DNA from: Corynebacterium sp. CNCTC7651
GTDB taxonomy: Bacteria; Actinomycetota; Actinomycetes; Mycobacteriales; Mycobacteriaceae
Direction: 5' to 3'
Length of the DNA: 64,000 bases
NCBI RefSeq assembly: GCF_021496665.1
Contig: NZ_CP071246.1
Span: 558,001 to 622,000, forward strand
Each line of letters begins with the position of its first letter. Position 1 is the first letter of the stretch. The notes beneath the pieces are model-generated. The model did no database searches, was not told the DNA's origin, and was given only the letters and a program-made list of their open reading frames with translations. Positions 19,397 through 29,061 of the stretch are shown here, one piece after another. Made by a program: the position numbers and the translations under genes.

Positions 19397-20980
19397 ATGG
19401 GTATTGAGATCAAGCGTGCGCTCATCAGCGTGTACGACAAGACGGGCCTGGAGGACCTGGCCCGCGCGTTGGGTGAGGCGGGCGTTGAGATCGTCTCCAC
19501 CGGCTCCACGGCACAGCGCATTGCGGACGCTGGCGTAGCCGTCACCGAGGTTGCAGAGCTCACTGGCTTCCCCGAGGTTCTGGACGGCCGCGTGAAAACC
19601 CTGCACCCGCGCGTGCACTCCGGCATCCTCGCGGACTTGCGCAAGGACTCCCACGTGGACCAGTTGACTGAGCTGGGTATCGAGCCGTTCCAGCTGGTGG
19701 TGGTGAACCTCTACCCGTTCGAGGAGACGGTTGCTTCCGGCGCTGGGTACGACGAGTGCGTGGAGCAGATCGACATCGGCGGCCCGTCCATGGTGCGCGC
19801 GGCCGCGAAGAACCACCCGTCCGTGGCTGTGGTGACCTCGCCTGACCGGTACGCCGACGTGATCGAGGCCGTCAAGGGTGGCGGCTTCTCCCTGGACCAG
19901 CGCAAGTCCCTCGCGCTCGAGGCGTTCACCCACACGGCACAGTATGACGCAGCCGTGTCCACCTGGCTCGCCGGCCAGCTGGCGGCGGAGCTCGAGGATG
20001 CAGTGTCCGAGGCGGACGCAGCGGGAGCAGTGCCGGCAGAGGGTGCCGACGGAAGCGATGCCGGCCACCTGCGTTACGGCGAGAACCCGCACCAGGCCGC
20101 CCGACTGGAATCTGAGGGCTGGGGCCTTGCGGCCGCAAAGCAGCACGGCGGCAAGGAGATGAGCTACAACAACTACCAGGACGCGGACGCAGCGTGGGCG
20201 CGCGGCGTGGGATCACAAGAAGCCGTGCGTCGCCATCATCAAGCACGCGAACCCCTGCGGCTTGGCCGTCTCGGAGACCTCGATCGCGGATGCGCACGCC
20301 AAGGCGCACGCGTGCGACCCGGTTTCCGCGTACGGCGGCGTGATTGCCTGCAACCGCGAGGTCACCCTGAAGCTGGCTGAGCAGGTCGCGCCGATCTTCA
20401 CCGAAGTGATCATCGCCCCGTCCTACGCGCCCGATGCTTTGGAGAAGCTGCAGGAGAAGAAGAACCTGCGCATCCTCGAGGTCGAGCCGGGCAGCGCTGA
20501 TGAGGAGCGCCACCAGATCGCCGGCGGCTGGCTGGTCCAGGAGCGCGATACCTACCAGGCTGATGGAGACCGCGCGGAGAACTGGACCCTGGCTGCAGGC
20601 GAGGCCGCGGATGCGGCGACGCTGGCGGATCTGGAGTTCGCGTGGCGCGCCGTGCGCTGCGTGAAGTCCAACGCCATCCTCATCGCCGCCGACGGCGCTT
20701 CCGTGGGCATTGGCATGGGCCAGGTCAACCGCGTCGACTCCGCGAAGCTTGCGGTGGACAGGGCAAACACGCTTGACGACGGCAAGAATCGCACCAATGG
20801 GGCAGTGGCGGCCTCCGATGCATTCTTCCCGTTCGCCGATGGGTTCCAAATCCTTGCGGATTCCGGCGTCAAGGCCGTGGTGCAGCCGGGCGGCTCCATC
20901 CGCGATGAGGAGGTCATCGCCGCGGCCAACGAGGCTGGCGTGACCATGTACCCACCGGCACCCGCCACTTCGCGCACTAG
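19397..20980 (+). pseudogene. purH: Bifunctional AICAR formyltransferase/IMP cyclohydrolase, two frameshifts
   Basis: PurH performs the last two steps of IMP synthesis. The reading frame changes twice. The N-terminal MGS-like part and [12 protein letters not shown] are in one frame. An extra G in the GGG at 20196-20198 shifts it; removing one G gives [20 protein letters not shown]. The second frame runs to VTMY near 20950, where one base seems missing; restoring it yields LTGTRHFAH and the stop at 20978-20980. The net frame is unchanged, predicting 527 residues, normal for PurH. As written the gene is broken, and sequencing error is likely. Confidence 0.9.
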
Positions 20981-20994
20981 ACCCGGGCGCACAG

Positions 20995-21867
20995 ATGGCC
21001 CTGTCTAGCCGGATCACTGCCGCGCTGCTGGCTTTCGGCATCTCGTTTCCCGGCATTCCGACGGTGTATGAGCTGCCGGTGGTCGGCCCTGTCCTTGTCC
21101 AGGCGTACCACGGCGCGCCGGAGCAACTGCGCCACCGCCTGCCGGCCCCGCCAAGACCGCACCAGCAGGAGCAGGCTGGTGGTGATCCTGCTGCGCGTCA
21201 GCTGATCAGCCAGGCGGAACTCGACCAACTCGTCCGCGCGGTTGAGGCACGCCACGGCGGCCGGGCTTCCATCTCGGTCGCAGGTGTGGAGGGGCACCTG
21301 ACTGCCGGCGACAACCGGCCGGTGGGCGCGTACTCCACCATGAAGGTGCCAAGCGCCATCGCGGCGTTGCGCAAGGATCCCGGGACGTACCCGGATGCGC
21401 GCGCTGCCGTAACGCGTTCAGATAACGATGCCGCGCACCGCCTCAACAACGTGGTGAGCGGGCGCGACCTTGCCGATGTGATTGCGCAAGCTGGGTCCCG
21501 GACCACCAATAGCGCCGGGTGGCGCATGGACACGCTGTGGACCACCGCCGACCAGGCGCAGTTCGCCTCTGGTGTGCGTTGCGTTCCGGGGCACGAACCG
21601 GTGCTTGCCATGATGGGTGAGATTGTGCCGGACCAGCGGTGGGGTCTCGGGCGCATCCCGGGCGCGCGGTTCAAGGGCGGCTGGGCCGATTCACCCGACG
21701 GTTTCGTTGCCCGCCAATTCGGCCTGATCCCGGGGCCGCACGGTGATGTGGCGGTGGCAATCACCGCCGTGAATCGCGGTGGGTATCAAGCGAGCGTCGC
21801 CACGCTCAACGAGCTCGCAGACGGCATCGCGCGCCAGAGCGGGGACCTGCCGCGGGCGAGGTGCTGA
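20995..21867 (+). CDS. Secreted serine hydrolase, class A beta-lactamase-like
   Basis: A 290-residue protein with a signal-peptide-like N-terminus ([19 protein letters not shown]) and a Pro/Gln-rich linker to ~65. A beta-lactamase-type domain follows with all three active-site boxes: STMK (SxxK), SDN (TRSDNDAAH) and KGG ([11 protein letters not shown]). It may bind or cleave beta-lactams or peptidoglycan peptides; a true resistance role is unproven. It begins 14 bp after the purH stop and ends at a strong terminator. Confidence 0.75.
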   Translation: MALSSRITAALLAFGISFPGIPTVYELPVVGPVLVQAYHGAPEQLRHRLPAPPRPHQQEQAGGDPAARQLISQAELDQLVRAVEARHGGRASISVAGVEGHLTAGDNRPVGAYSTMKVPSAIAALRKDPGTYPDARAAVTRSDNDAAHRLNNVVSGRDLADVIAQAGSRTTNSAGWRMDTLWTTADQAQFASGVRCVPGHEPVLAMMGEIVPDQRWGLGRIPGARFKGGWADSPDGFVARQFGLIPGPHGDVAVAITAVNRGGYQASVATLNELADGIARQSGDLPRARC

Positions 21868-21884
21868 CACCAAGAACCCGAAAA

Positions 21885-21936
21885 CAACAACACCCGCTCT
21901 CAACCCCAACGAACTGGGGGAGAGCGGGTGTTGGTT
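21885..21936. terminator. Bidirectional terminator between serine hydrolase and rpsR
   Basis: A near-perfect hairpin has outer arms CAACACCCGCTCT (21888-21900) and AGAGCGGGTGTTG (21921-21933) plus an inner CCCC/GGGG pairing. T-rich flanks occur on both sides. It sits between convergent genes ending at 21867 and 21977. Confidence 0.85.
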
Positions 21937-21976
21937 TAGCCGAAGGCTACGCTGCTGACGTCGAAACCGCTAAGGC

Positions 21977-22225
21977 TTAGCGGCTGGTGAACGGCAGAAG
22001 AGCCATCTCGCGCGCGTTCTTCACGGCGGTGGCAACCTGACGCTGCTGCTGCGGGGTCAGGCCGGTGACGCGGCGGGAGCGGATCTTGTGGCGGTCAGAG
22101 ATGAAAAGACGCAGGGTCTCAACATCCTTGTAGTCCACGGTCTCGATGCCCTTTGCCTTCAGCGGGTTCTTCTTCGGGCGGCGGGACTGCTCCATGCGCG
22201 GCTTGCGGGAGTTATTGCGCTTCAT
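21977..22225 (-). CDS. rpsR: 30S ribosomal protein S18 (cysteine-free)
   Basis: An 82-residue S18 with the typical core [20 protein letters not shown] and [20 protein letters not shown]. It contains no cysteine, so it is the zinc-independent form. It is the last gene of an rpmB-rpmG-rpsN-rpsR operon, the order of the alternative ribosomal protein operon of mycobacteria. Confidence 0.95.
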   Translation of the reverse strand: MKRNNSRKPRMEQSRRPKKNPLKAKGIETVDYKDVETLRLFISDRHKIRSRRVTGLTPQQQRQVATAVKNAREMALLPFTSR

Positions 22226-22240
22226 AGTGTGCGTTCCTCC

Positions 22241-22546
22241 TTACCACGAAGACTTACGGACGCCAGGCAGCTCACCGCGGTGAGCCATCTCGCGCATACG
22301 GACACGGGAAACACCGAACTTGCGCAGGTAGCCGCGGGGGCGGCCGTCGCGCGAGTCGCGGTTGCGCACGCGAACCGGGGAGGCGTCGCGCGGCTGGCGG
22401 TTGAGCTCAAACTGAGCCTCGAGACGGTCCTCGTCGGACGTCTCCGGGTTGCGGATGATCGCCTTCAGCTCGTTACGGCGCTCTGCGTAACGTGCCACGA
22501 TCTCCTTGCGCTGCTCGTTCTTAGCGATCTTGGACTTCTTTGCCAT
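22241..22546 (-). CDS. rpsN: 30S ribosomal protein S14 (long, zinc-free form)
   Basis: A 101-residue S14: [20 protein letters not shown] at the start and [20 protein letters not shown] near the end. The length and lack of the CxxC zinc motif mark the C-minus type. It is 15 bp upstream of rpsR and 3 bp downstream of rpmG. Confidence 0.95.
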   Translation of the reverse strand: MAKKSKIAKNEQRKEIVARYAERRNELKAIIRNPETSDEDRLEAQFELNRQPRDASPVRVRNRDSRDGRPRGYLRKFGVSRVRMREMAHRGELPGVRKSSW

Positions 22547-22549
22547 TGA

Positions 22550-22714
22550 TTATCGCTCCTCGCGGAATTCGACGTGCTTGCGCACAACCGGGTCGTACTT
22601 CTTCAGCGTGATGCGGTCCGGGTTGTTGCGCTTGTTCTTGCGGGTGACGTAGGTAAAACCAGTGCCCGCGGTGCTCTTGAGCTTGATAATCGGGCGAATA
22701 TCGTTACGTGCCAT
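22550..22714 (-). CDS. rpmG: 50S ribosomal protein L33 (cysteine-free)
   Basis: A 54-residue L33, starting [20 protein letters not shown] and ending [10 protein letters not shown]. It has no cysteines, so it lacks the zinc ribbon. Its ATG overlaps the rpmB stop by one base (TAATG). Confidence 0.95.
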   Translation of the reverse strand: MARNDIRPIIKLKSTAGTGFTYVTRKNKRNNPDRITLKKYDPVVRKHVEFREER

Positions 22715-22950
22715 TAGATCTTCTCACCTCGTGCACGGATCTGTGCGACCACGGACTCGATGCCGTCGCGGTCGATGATCTTCAGACCCTTGGTAGAGAC
22801 GTTCAGCGTGATGGTACGGCCCTCGGAGGGCAGGTAAAACTTCCGCTTCTGCACGTTGGGGTTCCAACGGCGCGAGTGGCGGCGGTGCGAGTGCGAGACG
22901 GTCTTGCCGAACTGCGGCTTCCGTCCCGTGACCTGGCAATGTGCCGACAT
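22714..22950 (-). CDS. rpmB: 50S ribosomal protein L28
   Basis: A 78-residue L28, starting [20 protein letters not shown], with [20 protein letters not shown]. The start at 22950 is preferred over an in-frame ATG at 22980 because it gives the conserved N-terminus. Only one Cys is present, so no zinc site. It is first in the rpmB-rpmG-rpsN-rpsR operon, and its promoter must lie in 22951-23160. Confidence 0.95.
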   Translation of the reverse strand: MSAHCQVTGRKPQFGKTVSHSHRRHSRRWNPNVQKRKFYLPSEGRTITLNVSTKGLKIIDRDGIESVVAQIRARGEKI

Positions 22951-23160
22951 GGGTTGACTTCCTTTACTTCTGCCGCCCACGCACTGATCGCAAGTGAGGA
23001 AAGCACCGGTACGAGCGCGCAGAGTGAGGGTCCGCGGCCACGACGTCGGTGCAGGTGCAATCGGTTGACGCAGGCGTAAACGTGTACTTCGACAACAGCG
23101 AGAGACAACTCTACATGCTGGCCGGGCGGATTCCTAATCGCTTTTGTTACCATCCGGGCC

Positions 23161-24456
23161 ATGCAGCAGACGGTCCGCGAGCGGGCGGAATTCACCACCT
23201 ACAAGCGCATCGTCGCACTCGACGTGGCGCGCGGTCTTGCCATTCTAGGCACGCTTGCCACAAACATCTGGATCTTCGCGTCGTGGCACATGGGGGATGA
23301 GGCCTTTGAGGCGGCCCTGGACCCGAACTACGCAGTGGCAAGCGAGGTCGGGGCGGCAATGAGCAGTGGCTCCTCCCTCGCGGCAGCCGACGCCCTCTAC
23401 AACGCCCTGCTCTACCTCATAACAGACGGCAAATTCTTGGGCCTGCTCACCATCATGTTCGGTATAGGTCTAGAGATTCAGCGGCAATCCGCCATAAAAC
23501 GCGGGCAGCGTTGGCCCGGGCGCTACTACTGGCGCGCGACCATCCTGGTCATAGAGGGCCTACTCAATTACATTTTCATCTTCGAGTTCGACGTGCTGAT
23601 GGGCTACGGCCTCACCGCGCTCGCCGTCGCCCCAATCTTGGCGCGCACAGAGAAGGTGCAGAAGATCTGGATGTGGATCGGCCTTTCGCTCCACGTCCTC
23701 TTCATGGCAGTCATCTCGGCGGGCTCCCTCTGGTTGGCCAACTGGGTGGATGAGCAATGGGCCGAAGCTGAACTCACCGTCGAAGAGGCGGAGGAAGATG
23801 CCCTTGGCCTCGCCCTCTACACCCAGACGGACAGCTACCTCGACATGGTGCGCACCCGCTTGGAGTTCTTCTTCAGCGGCCGCTTCGAGATTCCCATCAT
23901 GGTGCTCATGGGCTTGGGCGTGTTCATCCTCGCCGCCCGCCTCTACCGCGCCGGCATTTTCCAACCCGGGGCTCATGCTTTACGACGGAACGTCATGCTC
24001 ATCTGCCTCGGCATCGGCCTTCCTCTCGACTGGGGCCTGCGACTCTTCGCCACCGGCGCGGCGGCCTCGTTCACCCGCTACGTCAGCTCCACCGTTGTCG
24101 CCTTCGGCGTCCTCGCCCTCATCGCCGGCTTTTACGTCCGACATGAAAACCGCCTCGGCGCTGTGGGGAGCGCGTTGGCGGCTGTGGGCAGGATGGCACT
24201 GACGTGCTATCTCCTGCAGAACATCTTGGCCTCGATCGTGTTCTACGACTTCGGCCTCGGCGCGGCCCGGGCAACCGCCGGTGCATGGCAGAGCCTCTGG
24301 GTCACGCTGATCTACCTCGGGTTGTGCGCGGTGCTCATCGCGTTCAGCATCGTCTGGCTGCGCTTCTTCCCGCGGGGGCCCGTGGAGCTAGTTATGCATT
24401 GGGCGTACGAGGTGCCTGCCCGCGCTGGGCAGAGAGCAGGTCGCGAATCTCGGTGA
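23161..24456 (+). CDS. DUF418 family membrane protein (YeiB-like)
   Basis: A 431-residue polytopic protein. The N-terminus RIVALDVARGLAILGTLATN is the acyltransferase-3/DUF418 opening, and the C-terminal DUF418 region includes GRMALTCYLLQNILASIVFY. Function is unknown. It is divergent from rpmB with 210 bp between starts, and its 3' end overlaps the convergent mscL gene by 65 bp. A TACCAT hexamer about 9 nt before the ATG may be the -10 of a leaderless transcript. Confidence 0.85.
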   Translation: MQQTVRERAEFTTYKRIVALDVARGLAILGTLATNIWIFASWHMGDEAFEAALDPNYAVASEVGAAMSSGSSLAAADALYNALLYLITDGKFLGLLTIMFGIGLEIQRQSAIKRGQRWPGRYYWRATILVIEGLLNYIFIFEFDVLMGYGLTALAVAPILARTEKVQKIWMWIGLSLHVLFMAVISAGSLWLANWVDEQWAEAELTVEEAEEDALGLALYTQTDSYLDMVRTRLEFFFSGRFEIPIMVLMGLGVFILAARLYRAGIFQPGAHALRRNVMLICLGIGLPLDWGLRLFATGAAASFTRYVSSTVVAFGVLALIAGFYVRHENRLGAVGSALAAVGRMALTCYLLQNILASIVFYDFGLGAARATAGAWQSLWVTLIYLGLCAVLIAFSIVWLRFFPRGPVELVMHWAYEVPARAGQRAGRESR

Positions 24457-24814
24457 GCAGCTCGGTCTCGGTCGGGGCTTCAGCCTCCGGGTCGATGCCC
24501 TTGTGGCGCTTCTGAATCTCGTCCAGCTTGTTCATCGGCGCAACGAAGATGAAGTAGATCACAGCGGCGATGAGCAGGAAGTTGATCACGGCCGTGATCA
24601 GCGCGCCGAAGTCAACGAAGGTGGCCTCGTTGCCCGGGATGATGTGCACGCCGAGGGGGGAGAAGTCCGCGCCGCCCAGGGAAGCGATCAGCGGGTTGAT
24701 GATGTTGTCCGAGAATGCGGTCACAACTGCGGTAAACGCAGCACCGATCACAACACCGACTGCCAGGTCGATGACGTTGCCGCGCATGATGAAATCTTTG
24801 AAACCCTGAAGCAT
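24392..24814 (-). CDS. mscL: Large-conductance mechanosensitive channel
   Basis: A 140-residue MscL: MLQGFKDFIMRGNVIDLAVG at the N-terminus, pore helix VVIGAAFTAVVTAFSDNIINP and the second helix ending FIFVAPMNKLDE. A charged cytoplasmic tail follows. It opens under membrane tension to release solutes in hypo-osmotic shock. GGGAG lies 5 nt before the ATG on the minus strand. Its 3' end overlaps the DUF418 gene. Confidence 0.96.
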   Translation of the reverse strand: MLQGFKDFIMRGNVIDLAVGVVIGAAFTAVVTAFSDNIINPLIASLGGADFSPLGVHIIPGNEATFVDFGALITAVINFLLIAAVIYFIFVAPMNKLDEIQKRHKGIDPEAEAPTETELLTEIRDLLSAQRGQAPRTPNA

Positions 24815-25060
24815 AGTTACTCCCTTATATATGGTCAGATGATTGCCGGCTGCACAATCTACAACACATATCCCGGTACCGCGCAGCTCGAGGCGCGGGC
24901 GATTAGGAAAACCGGCCCCTGATCAGTAATATGTTGCGGGTTGTCCGGCTACCGTCGGGCGAAAAGACCATATGTCGCACCCAACTCAGGCACGATCCCG
25001 CCCGGTACATCCAAGGGCAGGAACCGACCTGAAGTATCAATCCTGAGGGAGACACTTTCA
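24815..25060. other. Divergent intergenic region between mscL and rpmE2
   Basis: 246 bp without an ORF. It must hold the promoters of mscL (minus) and rpmE2-rpmF (plus). AT-rich patches occur at 24830-24840 and 24928-24936 (CAGTAATATG). I looked for a Zur-type palindrome, as expected if L31B is zinc-regulated, and saw none that is convincing. Confidence 0.35.
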
Positions 25061-25333
25061 ATGAGGAACGATATTCACCCGGATTACCACCCGGTGATCT
25101 TCCAGGACGCGAACACGGGCCACAAGTTCCTGACGCGCTCCACCCTGAAGTCCGACCGTACTGAGCAGTGGGAGGACGGCAACGAGTACCCGCTCGTCGT
25201 CGTCGATGTCACGGCTGAGTCGCACCCGTTCTGGACCGGCGCGCAGCGTCTCATGGACACCGCTGGCCGCGTCGAGAAGTTCAACCAGCGCTTCGGCGGC
25301 ATGGCTCGCCGCAAGAAGAAGACCGCGAACTAA
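25061..25333 (+). CDS. rpmE2: 50S ribosomal protein L31 type B
   Basis: A 90-residue type B L31, starting [20 protein letters not shown], with [20 protein letters not shown]. No zinc-binding cysteines are present. GAGGGAG at 25045-25051 serves as ribosome binding site. It is followed 21 bp later by rpmF. Confidence 0.95.
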   Translation: MRNDIHPDYHPVIFQDANTGHKFLTRSTLKSDRTEQWEDGNEYPLVVVDVTAESHPFWTGAQRLMDTAGRVEKFNQRFGGMARRKKKTAN

Positions 25334-25354
25334 GACCGGAAAGGAGCAACAGAC

Positions 25355-25528
25355 ATGGCAACCCCGAAGTTCAGGATGTCCCGCGCGAACACCCGCATGC
25401 GTCGCGCGCAGTGGAAGGCTGATAACCCGGACCTGCAGACCGTCAAGATTGACGGCCAGGAGGTTCGCATTCCGCGTCGCCTGGTGAAGGCCGCTCAGGC
25501 TGGCCTCATCGACGTTCAGCAGTTCTAA
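25355..25528 (+). CDS. rpmF: 50S ribosomal protein L32 (cysteine-free)
   Basis: A 57-residue L32 found by direct translation: [20 protein letters not shown] at the start, ending [15 protein letters not shown] precedes the ATG by 9 nt. It lacks the CxxC pairs of zinc-type L32. It is the second gene of the rpmE2-rpmF pair and is followed by a terminator. Confidence 0.93.
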   Translation: MATPKFRMSRANTRMRRAQWKADNPDLQTVKIDGQEVRIPRRLVKAAQAGLIDVQQF

Positions 25529-25549
25529 GCTTTTCGACGAATCGCTGTA

Positions 25550-25580
25550 ACCGGATCCCTCGACCAGGGGTCCGGTTTTT
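25550..25580 (+). terminator. Terminator of rpmE2-rpmF
   Basis: A 10-bp stem, ACCGGATCCC (25550-25559) with GGGGTCCGGT (25567-25576), has one G-U pair and a 7-nt loop, followed by TTTTT at 25576-25580. It lies 21 bp after the rpmF stop. Confidence 0.88.
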
Positions 25581-25630
25581 GCTTTGCGCGTAGCGGGTAC
25601 AGGTTCGCGCTTGCCTTTAAGATCGGCGGT

Positions 25631-26326
25631 ATGAAAATCCTTGTCGTCGAAGATGATCAGGACGTGCGCGATTCCCTCAGGCGCCTCCTGCACTTCCACG
25701 GCTATGAGGTGATAGAAGCGCTGGATGGTAAAGAAGCGCTGGAGGTAGTCCGCGCGCAGCGCCCGGATCTCATCATCCTGGATGTCATGCTGCCCAAGCT
25801 CGACGGGATGGATGTGTGCCGTATCCTGCGCGAAGAGGGCGATGCCACGCCGGTGCTGATGCTCACGGCGCGCTCGGAAGTGTCGTACCGGGTACTGGGC
25901 CTTGACGCGGGGGCGGATGACTATTTGCCGAAGCCGTTTGCAACGGCGGAGCTGTTGGCCAGGTTGCGTTCGCTGCAGCGCCGTTTGCAGGATGCGGGCG
26001 ATCAGGGCGCGTTGCACGCCTCAACGCTCCGGTTCCAGGACCTTTCGCTGAACACCGAGACCCGCGAGGTCCGCCGCGGCGATCGACAGATCGGCCTCAC
26101 CCGCACGGAATTCTCGCTGCTGGAGCTCCTTATGCGCAACGCGCGGAAGGTGCTTGCGCGCCAGCAGATCTTGGCGGAGGTCTGGGGCTACGATTTTCCG
26201 ACGTCCGGCAACGCCCTCGAGGTCTACATCGGCTACCTGCGAAAGAAGACGGAGGCAGGGGGCGAGCCGCGCTTGATTCAGACGGTGCGGGGCATTGGGT
26301 ACGTGCTGCGGGAGAACGCCGAGTGA
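25631..26326 (+). CDS. mprA: OmpR-family response regulator, MprA-like
   Basis: A 231-residue regulator. The receiver domain (1-120) has the EDD acidic pocket, the phospho-acceptor Asp in [16 protein letters not shown] and Lys in YLPKPF. The C-terminal winged helix has [20 protein letters not shown] and VYIGYLRKK. The cognate kinase gene starts 4 bp before its stop, and a HtrA protease gene follows. This is the layout of the MprAB envelope-stress system. Confidence 0.9.
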   Translation: MKILVVEDDQDVRDSLRRLLHFHGYEVIEALDGKEALEVVRAQRPDLIILDVMLPKLDGMDVCRILREEGDATPVLMLTARSEVSYRVLGLDAGADDYLPKPFATAELLARLRSLQRRLQDAGDQGALHASTLRFQDLSLNTETREVRRGDRQIGLTRTEFSLLELLMRNARKVLARQQILAEVWGYDFPTSGNALEVYIGYLRKKTEAGGEPRLIQTVRGIGYVLRENAE

Positions 26327-27768
26327 TTCTGCGGCAGTCGGCCGAGGTCTACGCTCGCGGTGTCACGGGATCCGCGCTGCCGCGCGCACGTCGGAACGCT
26401 CCTGTATTTCGCGCCTCCGAGGTTGCTGCCAGAGGGCTGTCCCTCAAACGCAAGCTCGCCCTGATCACCGGGGCGATGGTGGTGATCACTGTTGTAGTTG
26501 CCGGCGGGGTGGGGTACAGAGCTGCTACTGCGACAAGGATCGGGACGCTGGATGCGGAACTTGTCGCCCGGGCGGACGCGCTGGCCCAGCAGCTGGAGGA
26601 TTGCTCCGCCGCGGCGGGGCAGGACCAGGTGCGGCAGATCGTGGATTCGTTCAAGGTGAACAACCCGCATGTGCGCGTCGCTGTTACCCCGGCCTGGTCG
26701 GATGCGTGGTTTGGAGATCCGGTGCCCGTCGGCGGCCCCGGCGATGGTTCGGGGCGCACGATCCAAGGCGAGCGCGTTGTTGCCCTCCGCACTGTGGAGG
26801 GCGATGTCGTTGCGCTTGCGCAGGTGGTGGATCCGGAGGGGAGAATTGCCGGCAGTTTCGGCGGCACGTTGCTGATGATTCTTATTCTCGGCGGGTTGCT
26901 CACGCTGGTGGTGGCCAGCGCGGTTCCAGCAGTCGCCGTGCGCCCTCTGCGTATTTTGCAGCGTGCGTCGGAGGACGTGTCGCGCACGGAGCAGGCGCAT
27001 GCGGTTCCGGTTGAGGGCGAAGATGAGATGGCAGAAGTCAACCGCTCCTTCAACAAGATGGTGCAAACACTCATGGACTCGCGCGCGCGGCAGTCCCAGG
27101 TGGTGGCAGATGCCGGGCACGAGTTGAAAACACCGCTCACCTCGCTGCGTACCAATATCGAGCTGCTGATCATGGCCCGCGAAACGGGGCGCGAGACGGA
27201 GCTGGATCTTAAGGAGCTGGGCAGGGACGTCATCGATCAGATGGATGCGGTGACCGCCCTGATCAGCGACCTTGTGGATCTCGCGCGGGAGGATGCCCCG
27301 GGGGCTCCCGAGGAGGAGTTCCGCCTGGACGAGCTGCTGCGCGAGGCGGTGAGCCGGAGCGAGCGCCGCCGCGCCGACGTGGTGTTTGCCACCCACTTTG
27401 ATCCCTGGGTGATGACCGGGGACCCCGAAGCGATGCTGCGCGCACCCGTGAACATCATGGACAACGCCGCGAAGTGGTCGCCGCCCAACGGCGAGGTAAA
27501 GGTCAGACTTGTCGCCAAACCCGGCCGCGCCATCCTCACTGTGGATGACGCCGGCCCCGGCATTCCTCCGGACCAGCGCGAGCGCGTGTTCGAGCGCTTC
27601 TACCGGGCAACTGAGACTCGTTCCACTCCCGGCTCCGGGCTGGGGCTTGCGATTACAAAGCAGGTGCTGGAGCGTCACGACGCTCGAGTGTTCGTCGAAG
27701 AGTCAGACCAGGGCGGTGCGCGCTTCAGGGTGATTTTTCCCGGGCACAAGCCGGACAACCGTCAGTAA
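26323..27768 (+). CDS. mprB: Sensor histidine kinase, MprB-like
   Basis: A 481-residue kinase. A transmembrane helix at ~45-68, an extracytoplasmic sensor of ~120 residues, and a second helix ([19 protein letters not shown]) come first. HAMP, the H-box [17 protein letters not shown], and N/G boxes ([28 protein letters not shown]) follow. It phosphorylates the regulator encoded just upstream. GTG 26323 overlaps the mprA stop. The first ~40 residues are poorly conserved in type, so a later start is possible. Confidence 0.9.
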   Translation: MILRQSAEVYARGVTGSALPRARRNAPVFRASEVAARGLSLKRKLALITGAMVVITVVVAGGVGYRAATATRIGTLDAELVARADALAQQLEDCSAAAGQDQVRQIVDSFKVNNPHVRVAVTPAWSDAWFGDPVPVGGPGDGSGRTIQGERVVALRTVEGDVVALAQVVDPEGRIAGSFGGTLLMILILGGLLTLVVASAVPAVAVRPLRILQRASEDVSRTEQAHAVPVEGEDEMAEVNRSFNKMVQTLMDSRARQSQVVADAGHELKTPLTSLRTNIELLIMARETGRETELDLKELGRDVIDQMDAVTALISDLVDLAREDAPGAPEEEFRLDELLREAVSRSERRRADVVFATHFDPWVMTGDPEAMLRAPVNIMDNAAKWSPPNGEVKVRLVAKPGRAILTVDDAGPGIPPDQRERVFERFYRATETRSTPGSGLGLAITKQVLERHDARVFVEESDQGGARFRVIFPGHKPDNRQ

Positions 27769-27801
27769 ACGCACAGCGTAGGTTCAGCGCACTACGGCAC
27801 A

Positions 27802-29061
27802 ATGTCGCGCATGGTTGATCAGCAAGTATGGGCGCCGGCGCCGCAGGCGATCGTCGAAAAGCGGCAGCGTCCGAGCGTGTGGCCCGCGGTGGCCGCGGCA
27901 GTTGTCACGTCGCTGCTAGTGGGAGGCGGCGCGGGGTACGTGGCGGGATCGGCGGGCAAGAGCACGTCTGTGACGCAGAACGCTTTGGAGGAGCCGGTGC
28001 GGGAGAGCATTGAACATGCACCGGCGGGTTCGGTGGAGAAGGTCGCGGCCACGGTGTTGCCGGCGGTGGTGTCTATCGAGGTGCAGGGCACGCGAAGCCT
28101 CGCCGAAGGGTCCGGCTCCATCATCTCCTCCGACGGGTATGTGCTGACAAACCACCACGTGATCGAGGGGGCAGCGGCGGCAGGATCCAAGATCACCGTG
28201 ACGCTGAACGACGGCAGTAGGCACCCCGCAACGTTCGTGGCCTCGGATGTGAACACGGACATCGGCGTACTGAAGATCGAGGGCGTGCAGGACCTTCCCG
28301 TCATCCAGTTCGGTGACTCGGACGCGCTGCGCGTGGGCCAAGAGGTAGTGGCTGTGGGGTCTCCACTGGGGCTTTCCGCGACGGTGACCAGCGGCATTGT
28401 CTCCGCACTCAACCGCCCGGTGCGCGCTGGGCAGGGCGGGGGAGAAAGCTCCCTCATGGACGGCATTCAGACCGACGCGGCGATCAACCCCGGCAACTCC
28501 GGCGGCCCGCTGGTGGATATGGAGGGACGGCTGATCGGCATGAACTCCGTGATCGCGTCCCTGTCGTCGGGAGGGTTCGGCGGCTCCGGCTCCGGCGGGT
28601 CGATTGGCTTGGGCTTTGCCATCCCCTCCAACTTTGCAAAGCGGGTTGCGCAACAGCTCATTGATACCGGCGAAGCGAAGCAGCCCATGCTTGGCGTGCA
28701 GGTGAGTGTGTACGAAAGCGGGACGGACGGCGCGCTGATCGCAGAGGTGCAGCCAGATAGCCCAGCCGAGGCGGCCGGGCTCAAGGCGGGGGAGACAGTC
28801 ACCCGTCTCAACGACCGGGTGATTGACTCCGCGGACGCCCTGATTGCCGCCACCCGCTCCCGAGAATTTGGGGAGACGGTGAAGCTTGAAGTGCGCTCTC
28901 CGGATAACTCCACCGAGAACGGTAGATGTGACACTGAGTACCGAGTAACATCCCACGCATGGCTACCTCCCAGGATTCGCTCGACTTCCTCGAGCCGGAC
29001 GAGGATTTCCTGCGCGCAGCAGAGTTGGAGAACAACGCTCCGGGCACACCTTGCGCCCTGA
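27802..29061 (+). CDS. Membrane-anchored HtrA/DegP serine protease, 3' end frameshifted
   Basis: One transmembrane helix (VAAAVVTSLLVGGGAGYVAG) is followed by a trypsin-like domain with the triad His in TNHHVIEGA, Asp in TDIGVLKIEG and Ser in GNSGGPLV, then a PDZ domain. It probably degrades misfolded proteins outside the membrane under MprAB control. As written, the frame runs 103 bp into the next gene with a non-homologous tail. One extra G at 28921-28922 explains this: without it the protein ends VDVTLSTE with a stop at 28946-28948 (381 residues), 10 bp before mogA. Confidence 0.92.
   Translation: MSRMVDQQVWAPAPQAIVEKRQRPSVWPAVAAAVVTSLLVGGGAGYVAGSAGKSTSVTQNALEEPVRESIEHAPAGSVEKVAATVLPAVVSIEVQGTRSLAEGSGSIISSDGYVLTNHHVIEGAAAAGSKITVTLNDGSRHPATFVASDVNTDIGVLKIEGVQDLPVIQFGDSDALRVGQEVVAVGSPLGLSATVTSGIVSALNRPVRAGQGGGESSLMDGIQTDAAINPGNSGGPLVDMEGRLIGMNSVIASLSSGGFGGSGSGGSIGLGFAIPSNFAKRVAQQLIDTGEAKQPMLGVQVSVYESGTDGALIAEVQPDSPAEAAGLKAGETVTRLNDRVIDSADALIAATRSREFGETVKLEVRSPDNSTENGRCDTEYRVTSHAWLPPRIRSTSSSRTRISCAQQSWRTTLRAHLAP

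Noticed and set aside
18797..20146. 449-codon minus-strand ORF opposite purN and purH
   Set aside because: Shadow; composition and lack of motifs indicate non-coding.
22951..23160. Zur box between rpmB and the DUF418 gene
   Set aside because: Expected if the ribosomal operon is zinc-controlled, but no convincing AT-centred palindrome is seen.
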